In this document: positions 1 through 6,351 of the stretch, piece by piece
Layout of the letters: the number at the start of each line of letters is the position of its first letter
Position numbering within the stretch: position 1 is the first letter of the stretch
Assembly: GCA_029558215.1 (NCBI GenBank)
Contig: JAKQFZ010001223.1
Location: forward strand, 1 to 6,855
Source: Candidatus Omnitrophota bacterium
GTDB lineage: Bacteria > Hinthialibacterota > Hinthialibacteria > JAKQFZ01
Direction: 5' to 3'
DNA length: 6,855 bases
Notes under the pieces: model-generated
Told to the model about the DNA's origin: nothing
Seen by the model: the letters and a program-made list of their open reading frames with translations, nothing else
The model's database searches: none
Translations under genes and position numbers: made by a program

Positions 1-94
1 TTGAAATACACGGCAGCACTTCGAGAGCAACCCATATCAACAACACACTGCACGCTCGAACAACTCCCGAGCGTTCTTGCTTCTCCGAGAGCAT
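1..94 (-). CDS. Partial N-terminus of a probable membrane or exported protein (runs off the left edge)
   Basis: Only the first 31 codons are visible. From the ATG whose first base is position 94, the protein begins with a short charged stretch (MLSEKQERSG) followed by a hydrophobic segment at about residues 11-31 (core VLLIWVALEVL), like a signal anchor or first membrane helix. It lies downstream of and on the same strand as the STT3-like gene, so it could be a third operon member or have its own promoter. No good Shine-Dalgarno sequence precedes this ATG. The same frame stays open upstream to a TAA at 197-199 with no ATG, GTG or TTG in between, and that upstream part also reads as hydrophobic (about CIATICVVPVGALLAATF). 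The true start may therefore be further up, or the 5' end may be frameshifted. No family is recognised. Moderate to low confidence. Confidence 0.35.
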   Translation of the reverse strand, partial: MLSEKQERSGVVRACSVLLIWVALEVLPCIS

Positions 95-144
95 AGGGTG
101 TGGCAGCCCTGCCCTCCGGAAGGTCGCAGCAAGCAGTGCCCCTA
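94..144. repeat. Imperfect 51-bp palindrome, REP-like
   Basis: The left end reads TAGGGTGTGGCAGC and the right end, on the opposite strand, reads TAGGGGCACTGCTTGCTGC. The arms match with several mismatches around a CCGG centre near 117-118. The form resembles dispersed bacterial REP-type elements, but only one copy lies in this window. It overlaps the ATG proposed for the left-edge gene. Confidence 0.3.
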
Positions 145-251
145 CAGGAACAACACAGATTGTGGCGATGCATTCATGCCGCTTCCTCGTTCGTAATTAC
201 CCCGTCAGAGGTGATAAGGATATGCCCTTGCTGGCACACTACGAACCTTTC

Positions 252-269
252 GCGCAAGCAAGCTTGCGC
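252..269. terminator. Perfect 8-bp GC-rich hairpin downstream of the STT3-like gene (possible terminator)
   Basis: GCGCAAGC at 252-259 pairs perfectly with GCTTGCGC at 262-269 around a two-base AA; sterically the loop would be four bases, CAAG. It lies about 75 bases past the stop of the minus-strand membrane-protein gene. Read on the minus strand there is no run of T after the stem, so a classical intrinsic terminator is not established. It could instead protect the mRNA 3' end. Confidence 0.35.
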
Positions 270-298
270 ACTCCAAAATCTTCTTCCCAGGAGTGCGG

Positions 299-331
299 GA
301 GACCGTTGCCCCCACCCAGGATCCCGGTCTC
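299..331. repeat. 7-bp inverted repeat just past the STT3-like gene stop
   Basis: GAGACCG at 299-305 is the reverse complement of CGGTCTC at 325-331, with a 19-base loop. It begins 13 bases past the minus-strand stop codon at 345-347. A competing small stem, CCCG at 323-326 with CGGG at 331-334, uses the same bases. It may be part of a 3'-end structure of the operon. Stems of this length arise by chance, so confidence is low. Confidence 0.2.
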
Positions 332-344
332 GGGGGCTACACCC

Positions 345-2915
345 TCAGGGACGCATGCCGGACATCATTGCAGCCAACAGTTTTTGTGCGAGGGGGTCTT
401 CCGGGTTGATCGCAAGTGCCTTTTCAACCGAGGCCTTTGCCAGTTCGAACTGTCCCGCACGAAGAAACATCTGCGCCAACAGGCAATGCGCGTCCGGAAT
501 CAGTTCACTCTTGGCAAGCGACTGTTGCAGGAGCACCTGCCCGTAGCCTTCCCCACCGGGACTTTTCAACGCCCCTACGGCTTGGTCGTAGAGATCATAG
601 GCTTCAACCAGAGAGTAGAGATAGGCAGCCGTATCCCGTTCTCCCGAATCCGAGCGAGGGCAGTAGCGTTCAAACAACGATTCAGCAAAGAGCGGACTGA
701 ATCGAAATGTTGCCTCTCGGCTTGGTGTCTGGTCAGGTTCCAACACTCGAAACACTCGGATGAAATCGTTTTGGTACTCCAGTTGAAAATGCTGAAGTGT
801 TTCAGGTCGGAAGTGCATCTGATATGCCAGCCAGTCTTCACGAAAATCCATCTTGTTGGCGATGTATCGAAAAGACATTTCGGGATCATTGCGCAGCAAG
901 ATGTGCGCATTGTAGACCAGAAAAGTCGTCTGGTACTTTCGGCAGAATTCGTACATCACCTCTTCCGGCTCATAGAAGTTCTCCACAAGCAGCCGAAACT
1001 TGTCCCGCATGTCGCATTCAAAAAAGCAATGCTGATTCACCGGACGCTTGGCATAGGTGATGATGGACGGCGACATCACAAATTCGCAAAGAAAAGAATC
1101 ACGGGGCGCCGTGTTGGCTGGGATCCAGGCCAGCAGTTCCATTACAGAACGGGAACTAGCGACGCGGGTGAACTTCTTGGCGTTCGTTTGTCGGATGCCG
1201 CCGCTGTGCAGACCTAAAGCCACTACCGAGTAATTCCACGACAACGTTTCGTAGGCGTAGAGAAAGCTGACAGCACTGAGGAGAACGACGCCGATAAAGG
1301 GACGTCGAAACGGATTTCTCAGGGATTCTTTCCGAACAACGCAGGTCGCCAGGACTGTCCCCAAAGCGATCAAAGCCAGCGACAGCAGGAAACTTTCCTT
1401 CCCGTATGGCCATTGAAGCGCGAATCGTCGCCAAGTGTCCGCCGAGCGACTCAATCCCAATGAGACAGGCAGTAGCGTGACATAGACGAGCGCCAGCCCT
1501 CCAAACACACTTCCCGCAATCCAAGACCAGGTTCGCCGAAACGGTTTGTCCCACAGGTGCATCAAAGGCTGCCGTGAAAAGGACAGGGCAACCAACGGCG
1601 GAAAGAGAATGGCCACAAATGTCTTCATCTTGAAGAACAGAAGATAGAAGAAGAGGAAACCAAGAGAAAGAAAGACCCAAATCTCTTTTCCGTGTTCGAG
1701 CGTTCCTTTTCTTATTCGATGCAGCGCCCAGCAAAGGGGAATCAGTGTCAACAGAAGAAGAGGCGCCACTTCCTGAAGAAACCAGAACATCGGAGGACTG
1801 GTATAAGGCTCTACCCAGTAATGTCTCGCTTCGTAGGAAAGCAGCGACGGATCCGCGGGCTTTGTCCAATAGCGAAGTTTGGCAAAAAGAGTATCCCAGA
1901 CATGCGTGTACCGTTCTCCCTCAGGGGTAATTCGAATCACCGCGACAAGCACCACAAAGAACAACGCGAGACTCCAAAGGCGTCTTCCCTTTGGAATTCG
2001 ATGCTGGACAAAACTCGCGATCAGAACGGCATACGCACAAGCCATGGTTGGAGAAAACCAGTAGTGATCATAGTTCAGATGGATGTTCAGCAGCAGCGAA
2101 GTCAGAAGGTTTCCCAAGGTGGAAACGGCAAGGAATCGAACCTTGCACGAGCACATCCTGTCCGCAAGAAAACTCAGGGCGAAATAGGCATTCAACGCGA
2201 GTGCATAGAAACCGATCACCTTCCAGAACAGAAGCGCGAGAAACAAGAAGAACCAGCCCATAAGAATGTCGAACCATCGGGAGTCGTTCAGAGCACGAAC
2301 GAGAAACACCAGATGAAAAGCAAGACACGGAAGCGCAATGTGCTCATGGTAGAAGGTGTCTCCCAACGCTCTTGAAATGGCGGGAAAACTCGTCGCATAG
2401 GAAAACGCCGTCAGCAGTCCAAGCCCCCGACTTCGACTGAAGTAGACGGTGACAAGGAAGACGGCAAAGACGATCAGGGCATTGAAGTATCGGACACAAT
2501 ACCGGACAAACCCTGACAAGTCCGGACTCTGAAGCGGGAGAAACAGTTGGACGAAGTTCCTGGCCAAACCCTGCCTCGGAAGGCGATCCTCCAGAAACGC
2601 GCAGACTCTTTCGTAAGGAAGCCAGCGAGCCAGATAGCCCAATAGATATTCCCCATGAACCGTGTGTGAACGTGTCACAAGCCCATCAGGATATTCCAGG
2701 TCAATGTCCACTTGGGGGATGTCCCCTGTTTCGAAGACCATCTGAACATTGCGGAAATGTTGCGCGGATTCCACCCAGAACTGTTGTCGGTGATCCTGTC
2801 CCTGAGCGAGGAATGACGCCGTTCTCATCCCCACCGCAAAGAAGTATATCCCCAACAGCAGCAGGAAGGTGCAAATTGAAGGCCAGGAAACGCGGGAAAG
2901 AAACTGGCAGCGCAT
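345..2915 (-). CDS. Divergent STT3-like GT-C membrane protein with C-terminal TPR
   Basis: 856 aa from the ATG at 2915, chosen because it lies one base after the upstream gene's stop; the longer frame would need a TTG at 2963 and overlap that gene by 47 bases. It has about 13-15 hydrophobic segments: residues 13-31, then a large loop to about 140, then many helices between 142 and 557. A soluble, probably periplasmic, region (560-755) follows, then a TPR region with one clear repeat at 808-841. Several blocks align with STT3 (catalytic oligosaccharyltransferase subunit) as I remember it: ESAQHFRN (49-56) with the first-loop DPYFNYR block, YPDG (75-78) with YPLG, FPAISRALGDTFYHEHIAL (177-195) with the PGYISRSVAGSYDNEGIAI block, and NTAPRD (601-606) with the NTPEDA lead-in to WWDYG. 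The key residues differ: D becomes E49, DNE becomes YHE (189-191), WWDYG becomes EFVMS (611-615). The fold call is fairly confident. The reaction is unknown, perhaps lipid-linked glycan transfer to a non-sequon acceptor, or no catalysis. Confidence 0.8.
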   Translation of the reverse strand: MRCQFLSRVSWPSICTFLLLLGIYFFAVGMRTASFLAQGQDHRQQFWVESAQHFRNVQMVFETGDIPQVDIDLEYPDGLVTRSHTVHGEYLLGYLARWLPYERVCAFLEDRLPRQGLARNFVQLFLPLQSPDLSGFVRYCVRYFNALIVFAVFLVTVYFSRSRGLGLLTAFSYATSFPAISRALGDTFYHEHIALPCLAFHLVFLVRALNDSRWFDILMGWFFLFLALLFWKVIGFYALALNAYFALSFLADRMCSCKVRFLAVSTLGNLLTSLLLNIHLNYDHYWFSPTMACAYAVLIASFVQHRIPKGRRLWSLALFFVVLVAVIRITPEGERYTHVWDTLFAKLRYWTKPADPSLLSYEARHYWVEPYTSPPMFWFLQEVAPLLLLTLIPLCWALHRIRKGTLEHGKEIWVFLSLGFLFFYLLFFKMKTFVAILFPPLVALSFSRQPLMHLWDKPFRRTWSWIAGSVFGGLALVYVTLLPVSLGLSRSADTWRRFALQWPYGKESFLLSLALIALGTVLATCVVRKESLRNPFRRPFIGVVLLSAVSFLYAYETLSWNYSVVALGLHSGGIRQTNAKKFTRVASSRSVMELLAWIPANTAPRDSFLCEFVMSPSIITYAKRPVNQHCFFECDMRDKFRLLVENFYEPEEVMYEFCRKYQTTFLVYNAHILLRNDPEMSFRYIANKMDFREDWLAYQMHFRPETLQHFQLEYQNDFIRVFRVLEPDQTPSREATFRFSPLFAESLFERYCPRSDSGERDTAAYLYSLVEAYDLYDQAVGALKSPGGEGYGQVLLQQSLAKSELIPDAHCLLAQMFLRAGQFELAKASVEKALAINPEDPLAQKLLAAMMSGMRP

Positions 2916-2919
2916 CTCA
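2913..2919 (-). promoter_or_regulatory. Stop/start junction, likely translational coupling
   Basis: On the minus strand the lipoprotein's TGA (2919-2917) is followed by one base and then the ATG of the membrane protein (2915-2913), reading TGAGATG. No Shine-Dalgarno-like sequence precedes the ATG (GCAGAACAAACAGCCC lies upstream), so reinitiation by ribosomes finishing the lipoprotein is the likely mode of translation. This implies linked expression of the two proteins. Confidence 0.6.
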
Positions 2920-3972
2920 GGGCTGTTTGTTCTGCTCTGCAATTTCCTTCTCCACCTGGGCAAGACGAGCCTTTGCCTGAAGTTTCAGGGCAGGGTCGGG
3001 ACTGGACTCAATAATCTTTTCCAGTTCCCGCTTGCCCTCCTGATAGCGTTTGTCCCCACAGTAGAATCCTGCCAGGGAAAATCGGTAGACCGCATTTCCC
3101 GGATCGAGATCGACGGCCTTTCGAACGTAGCCGAGAATTTGTTCCCGAGAGAAGGAGCCTTCCTTTTCGGCCAACTGTGCCAAGGCGTAATAGTTCTTGG
3201 CAATTCTTGGATCGCATTCGATGGATTTCTTCAGCAGGTCAACACCCTTGGTCAGGTCTCCCGTCAGAAGCACCACTTCTGCTTCCTTGTAGTACAGTTC
3301 AGCGAGCCGCGTCGCGAGTTTACGATCAGAGGGTTTCTGACGAAACTCCTCTTCCAGCCTTTGAAGAAGTTCCCGACGGACATCTGAACCCTTCTTTTGA
3401 TACTCCAATGCGCGTTCCGGATTCTGTCTATCTACCAGCAACTTTCCATAGAGATGATAGGCATCAGCCAACTCATCGAGAATGCTTGGATCGCTCGTGG
3501 ACTGTTTCTCCAGCTCGGCAATCTTCTCGACGGCATCCTTGTTGGCCTGGATCATTTTGCTGTATTGCGTTGCGCGGGTCTTGTCCTGAAGACTGTACAC
3601 GGCATTGCCTTCTGTCATGGGCTGAAGCTGACTGAGGGCTTTGTCAAATTCATCCTGACGGAAGTAGATCTCACCCAAGCGGAATTTTGCCGCAGCATGA
3701 GTGGGACGCAGCGAGGTCACCTTCTCATAGCAGGCAATTGCCTCTGGCACATTGCCCTTACCCTCCAGTAATTGTCCCAACTGGTAATGCGCCTCGACGA
3801 ACTCTGGATCCTGATGCGCGGCGGTGCGCAGTTTCCGCTCCGCCTTTTCCTTGTCTCCGCGACTCATTGCCACGACCGCCTCGTCGTAAAGTTCATCCGG
3901 CGGCTTGGAACACCCGCAGATCAGAATCGAAAATATGAGCACACTGAAACAGGCAACGGCTGCGCAACGCAT
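2917..3972 (-). CDS. TPR-repeat lipoprotein
   Basis: 351 aa from the ATG at 3972, preceded by GGAGG five bases upstream. An alternative ATG at 3984 (GGAG four bases upstream) adds four residues, and a TTG at 3996 is less likely. The N-terminus (MRCAAVACFSVLIFSILICGC) is a lipoprotein signal with lipid-attachment Cys at 21; no Asp at +2 (Ser22), which in enterobacteria would favour outer-membrane sorting. The mature part is helical: TPR-like units at about 24-57, 58-91, 94-120, 220-254, 257-291 and 293-327, with the familiar spacing of Gly/Ala and a closing Pro (for example the unit at 58-91 ending SLRP and the one at 257-291 containing DLDPGN). A more charged, coiled-coil-prone middle lies at 140-215. 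TPR proteins are scaffolds, so a partner is expected; the next gene in the operon, which also ends in a TPR, is the best candidate. The exact role is unknown. Confidence 0.85.
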   Translation of the reverse strand: MRCAAVACFSVLIFSILICGCSKPPDELYDEAVVAMSRGDKEKAERKLRTAAHQDPEFVEAHYQLGQLLEGKGNVPEAIACYEKVTSLRPTHAAAKFRLGEIYFRQDEFDKALSQLQPMTEGNAVYSLQDKTRATQYSKMIQANKDAVEKIAELEKQSTSDPSILDELADAYHLYGKLLVDRQNPERALEYQKKGSDVRRELLQRLEEEFRQKPSDRKLATRLAELYYKEAEVVLLTGDLTKGVDLLKKSIECDPRIAKNYYALAQLAEKEGSFSREQILGYVRKAVDLDPGNAVYRFSLAGFYCGDKRYQEGKRELEKIIESSPDPALKLQAKARLAQVEKEIAEQNKQP

Positions 3973-3976
3973 GAAG

Positions 3977-3982
3977 CCCTCC
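3977..3982 (-). promoter_or_regulatory. Ribosome binding site of the lipoprotein gene
   Basis: On the minus strand GGAGGG occupies 3982-3977, placing GGAGG five bases before the ATG at 3972. This is the strongest site near any of the three candidate starts and decides the start chosen. A weaker GGAG sits four bases before the ATG at 3984. Confidence 0.6.
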
Positions 3983-4020
3983 ATTCTGCTCCGCAAACAA
4001 GCAATCTCGTTTCACTTCCG

Positions 4021-4047
4021 ACAGGAGTTTCACCAGAACGCTCCTGT
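4021..4047. promoter_or_regulatory. 7-bp inverted repeat in the divergent intergenic region (operator or leader hairpin)
   Basis: ACAGGAG at 4021-4027 is the exact reverse complement of CTCCTGT at 4041-4047, with a 13-base spacer. It lies about 50-75 bases upstream of the lipoprotein start and about 150 bases upstream of the dehydrogenase promoter. It could be a regulator site or a leader hairpin in the lipoprotein mRNA. The rest of 3973-4263 shows no gene; apparent frames there are fragments of antisense frames over the dehydrogenase. I found no convincing promoter for the minus operon. Confidence 0.3.
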
Positions 4048-4197
4048 TTCCAATCACTTCTGAACTCGGGAGAGCGACACACGTCGAAATTGCCCGACGG
4101 ACAACCGAACAAAGCCTCCCGAATCAAGAGAAGATAACAGCACCATCACAAAGACGCAAGCCATGCGAAACGGTGCCCAATATATTCTATCCCTCAC

Positions 4198-4226
4198 TGG
4201 ACGTTTCGGTCTTCTCTTTGTATGAT
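4198..4226 (+). promoter_or_regulatory. Sigma-70-type promoter for the dehydrogenase/reductase pair
   Basis: TGGACG at 4198-4203 matches four of six bases of TTGACA. It is separated by exactly 17 bases from TATGAT at 4221-4226, which matches five of six bases of TATAAT. Transcription would begin near 4233, giving a leader of about 30 bases to the ATG at 4264. This placement argues against a start at 4222, which would lie inside the -10 box. Confidence 0.5.
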
Positions 4227-4255
4227 TCCTCTCATCTTGATTCTTTACATGAGGC

Positions 4256-4260
4256 AGGAG
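4256..4260 (+). promoter_or_regulatory. Ribosome binding site of the dehydrogenase gene
   Basis: AGGAG at 4256-4260 lies three bases before the ATG at 4264. The spacing is short but usable. The other in-frame ATG codons at 4222 and 4249 have no such site. Confidence 0.5.
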
Positions 4261-4263
4261 AAG

Positions 4264-5298
4264 ATGAGACAAGCAAAGCTGATTGGCGCAAGCCAGATTG
4301 GTTTCTTCCATGATGCGCCGGTTCCTGAGCCGAAACCAGGCACCGCCCGGGTTCGGATCAAGGCGGTGGGTATCTGCGGTTCTGACAAGCACCTTTTTCT
4401 CCATGGCAAAATCGGCGAGACCCAGATTTCGGAACCCTTTGTCATTGGTCACGAGGCGATGGGCGTCGTGGATGCCGTTGGCGAGGGCGTCGTTCGGAAC
4501 CTTGTCGGAAGGCGCGTCGCCATTGAGCCGGCAATCCCCTGCCACCATTGCGAGTGCTGCATTCGAGGGGATATGAATCTGTGTCTGAACATTCGTTTTC
4601 TGGGTCATCCACCCACACCGGGAGCCTTTCAGGAATTCATCATACATCCGGCGGATCTTCTGGAACCTGTCCCGGATTCTGTCACGGATGCCGGAGCCGT
4701 GATGCTTGAACCTTTGGCGGTTGTGGTTCACGCCTTCGATCTAGGGAGGATTCGATTTGGTTCGCGTGTCGCTGTCCTGGGCTGCGGTCCCATTGGGCTT
4801 CTGGCGGTCTGGACGGCAAGGATGCTTCAGCCAAGTGTTCTGCTGGCCACAGACATTCTGGACTATCGCCTCGACGTAGCAAAAAGTCTCGGAGCGTCAC
4901 ACGTCGGAAATCCTTCCCGACAGGATATTGTCGCGCATGCCAGGGAGATCACACAGGGGAAGGGTTTTGACACGGTCATCGAAGCGGCAACGTCCGATGA
5001 CACGGGTGAGCAGATGACAGCCATCGCAGGGGCAGGAGCCAAGATTCTTATCATCGGAATCACCCTTTCTGATCGGATTTCCTTCTGCCATGCCACAGCG
5101 AGAAGAAAAGGGTTGACCTTCTTCATGGTGAGACGATCACGCAACACTCTCAAGCGCTCGTTGGAGCTGATGCCGGAGTTCGCAAAGATCGAGAGTTCCC
5201 TGGTCAGCCACCAGGGGCGTTTCGAAGATTCTGAAAGACTCTTGACCACCGCCTCGTCCTACAGCGACGGAGTGATCAAGGCGATCGTCCAAGTCTGA
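4264..5298 (+). CDS. Zinc-dependent medium-chain dehydrogenase, sorbitol/polyol dehydrogenase-like
   Basis: 344 aa from the ATG at 4264, where the protein aligns with the usual family N-terminus (MRQAKLIG... VPEPKPG). It oxidises a secondary alcohol of a polyol or sugar to a ketone with a nicotinamide cofactor, in the cytoplasm. Catalytic zinc ligands are visible: Cys38 (GICGSD), His63-Glu64 (GHE) and Glu149 (LEP). The structural zinc set is Cys93, Cys96, Cys99 and Cys107. The Rossmann motif GCGPIG is at 173-178, and Asp197 at the end of the second strand favours NAD over NADP. The block AIEPAIPCHHC, the segment PPTPGAFQEF and LEPLAVVVHAF are typical of sorbitol/xylitol dehydrogenases rather than threonine or glutathione-dependent types. 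Length is normal. It ends with tandem stops TGA TAG and is followed after 54 bases by an aldo/keto reductase, probably in the same operon. Family is certain; the substrate is not. Confidence 0.92.
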   Translation: MRQAKLIGASQIGFFHDAPVPEPKPGTARVRIKAVGICGSDKHLFLHGKIGETQISEPFVIGHEAMGVVDAVGEGVVRNLVGRRVAIEPAIPCHHCECCIRGDMNLCLNIRFLGHPPTPGAFQEFIIHPADLLEPVPDSVTDAGAVMLEPLAVVVHAFDLGRIRFGSRVAVLGCGPIGLLAVWTARMLQPSVLLATDILDYRLDVAKSLGASHVGNPSRQDIVAHAREITQGKGFDTVIEAATSDDTGEQMTAIAGAGAKILIIGITLSDRISFCHATARRKGLTFFMVRRSRNTLKRSLELMPEFAKIESSLVSHQGRFEDSERLLTTASSYSDGVIKAIVQV

Positions 5299-5339
5299 TA
5301 GACTCAGCAGGGAGTACATAAAACCGCAGGCAGTCTCTT

Positions 5340-5344
5340 AGGAG
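5340..5344 (+). promoter_or_regulatory. Ribosome binding site of the aldo/keto reductase gene
   Basis: AGGAG at 5340-5344 lies eight bases before the ATG at 5353, an ideal spacing. No separate promoter is evident in the 54-base gap after the dehydrogenase, which supports co-transcription. Confidence 0.6.
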
Positions 5345-5352
5345 TATCGGAA

Positions 5353-6351
5353 ATGCAGTACGTCGTCTTCGGCAATACAGGGATGCTTGTCTCAAGATTC
5401 ACTCTCGGTGGAATGACCTTGGGAACACGCTTTGAACCGGATCAAGCCACACAAGTTGTTGATGAGGCAATTGACCATGGAGTCAACTTCATTGATACGG
5501 CAGACAGTTACCGCGACAGTGAAGAGTGTATCGGCAGGGCACTGACGCCTGAAAAGCGCGACAAGGTTTTCCTTGCCACGAAAGTCTTCAGAACCTTTTG
5601 CCGCAATGGCAAGGTCGGAAGAAACAGCCGCGTGAATATCATCAACTCCCTGGAACGCAGTCTGAAAGTGCTGAAGACGGATTATGTGGATCTTTACCAA
5701 CTTCATCATCCTGACGAGCAGACCCCAGTTGAGGAGACTCTCTCCACGCTTGACCAAATGGTCAAGCAAGGCAAAATCCGCTATGTCGGCGTCTCCAACC
5801 ACTACGCCTGGCAGATGGCTCTGATGCTTGGCGAAAGCAAAGCCAATCATTGGGAATCTATCGTTTCATTTCAGGCCAGTTACAGCATCCTGGATCGACA
5901 GATTGAAATGGAGTCATTGCCTTTCTGCACAAAGCTCAACATTGCGATCATGTGCTACGGACCCTTGTGTGGCGGCATTCTCACCGGCAAGTACCAGGGA
6001 CTTAAGGAAATTCCGGAAGACAGCCGAGCGGCAGGCAACAGAAGAACCCGTGATTATCTCGAAACTGCAGACGTCCGGAAGATCGTCGAACGTCTCGAAG
6101 AGATTGCGCGGGACAATGATCTGAAACTCAACCAGTTGGCAATACTCTGGTTGTTGGGCAAATCACATGCGACAACAGTCATTCTGGGTGGCTCCAAATC
6201 CGAACATTTTACTCAGATCTATGAAATCGCTGACAGGACTCTTCCGGAGTGTGTTGTCAAGGAGATTGACGATCTTTCCTCATGCCGAATCTATTGTCCT
6301 TTTGCCAATCAACCCTTCCGAATGGGACCAGGCCTGAGGAAAACCTTCTGA
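5353..6351 (+). CDS. Aldo/keto reductase
   Basis: 332 aa, the usual size for a complete TIM-barrel aldo/keto reductase. These enzymes reduce aldehydes or ketones, often on sugars, with NAD(P)H in the cytoplasm. The N-terminus follows the family pattern (FGNTGMLVSRFTLGGMTLG, residues 6-24). The catalytic tetrad is intact: Asp48 and Tyr53 in FIDTADSYRDSE, Lys77 in ATKVF, and His118 in DLYQLHHPD. Further family marks are GKIRYVGVSNH (140-150), SYSILDR (176-182), CYGPLCGGILTGKY (201-214) and the C-terminal cofactor-phosphate loop ILGGSKSEHF (277-286). Start chosen from the Shine-Dalgarno spacing. It follows the sorbitol-dehydrogenase-like gene and may share its promoter; together they could interconvert a hydroxyl and a carbonyl on related sugars (inference). 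The final residues, with Cys311 and Cys315, show no extra domain. A 95-bp tandem repeat begins on the last base of the stop codon. Confidence 0.92.
   Translation: MQYVVFGNTGMLVSRFTLGGMTLGTRFEPDQATQVVDEAIDHGVNFIDTADSYRDSEECIGRALTPEKRDKVFLATKVFRTFCRNGKVGRNSRVNIINSLERSLKVLKTDYVDLYQLHHPDEQTPVEETLSTLDQMVKQGKIRYVGVSNHYAWQMALMLGESKANHWESIVSFQASYSILDRQIEMESLPFCTKLNIAIMCYGPLCGGILTGKYQGLKEIPEDSRAAGNRRTRDYLETADVRKIVERLEEIARDNDLKLNQLAILWLLGKSHATTVILGGSKSEHFTQIYEIADRTLPECVVKEIDDLSSCRIYCPFANQPFRMGPGLRKTF

Noticed and set aside
162..1217. Long plus-strand open frame (351 codons)
   Set aside because: It is antisense to the STT3-like gene, its product shows no domain pattern, and the minus frame carries clear membrane helices and conserved blocks.
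1156..2375. Further frames over the membrane-protein gene (1156-1869 minus, 1692-2375 plus)
   Set aside because: Low-complexity shadow frames with no family pattern; the continuous 856-residue frame explains the region.
2916..2963. TTG start at 2963 for the STT3-like protein
   Set aside because: It would overlap the lipoprotein by 47 bases and add a basic stretch; the ATG one base after the stop fits operon coupling better.
2869..3387. Plus-strand frame of 172 codons over the lipoprotein/membrane-protein junction
   Set aside because: Antisense shadow of the TPR lipoprotein, without an upstream ribosome site.
4222..4263. Upstream ATG codons at 4222 and 4249 for the dehydrogenase
   Set aside because: 4222 lies inside the likely -10 box, neither has a ribosome site, and family alignment begins at 4264.
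4054..4731. Minus-strand frame of 225 codons
   Set aside because: It runs antisense through the zinc-binding region of the dehydrogenase, and its product has no recognisable pattern.
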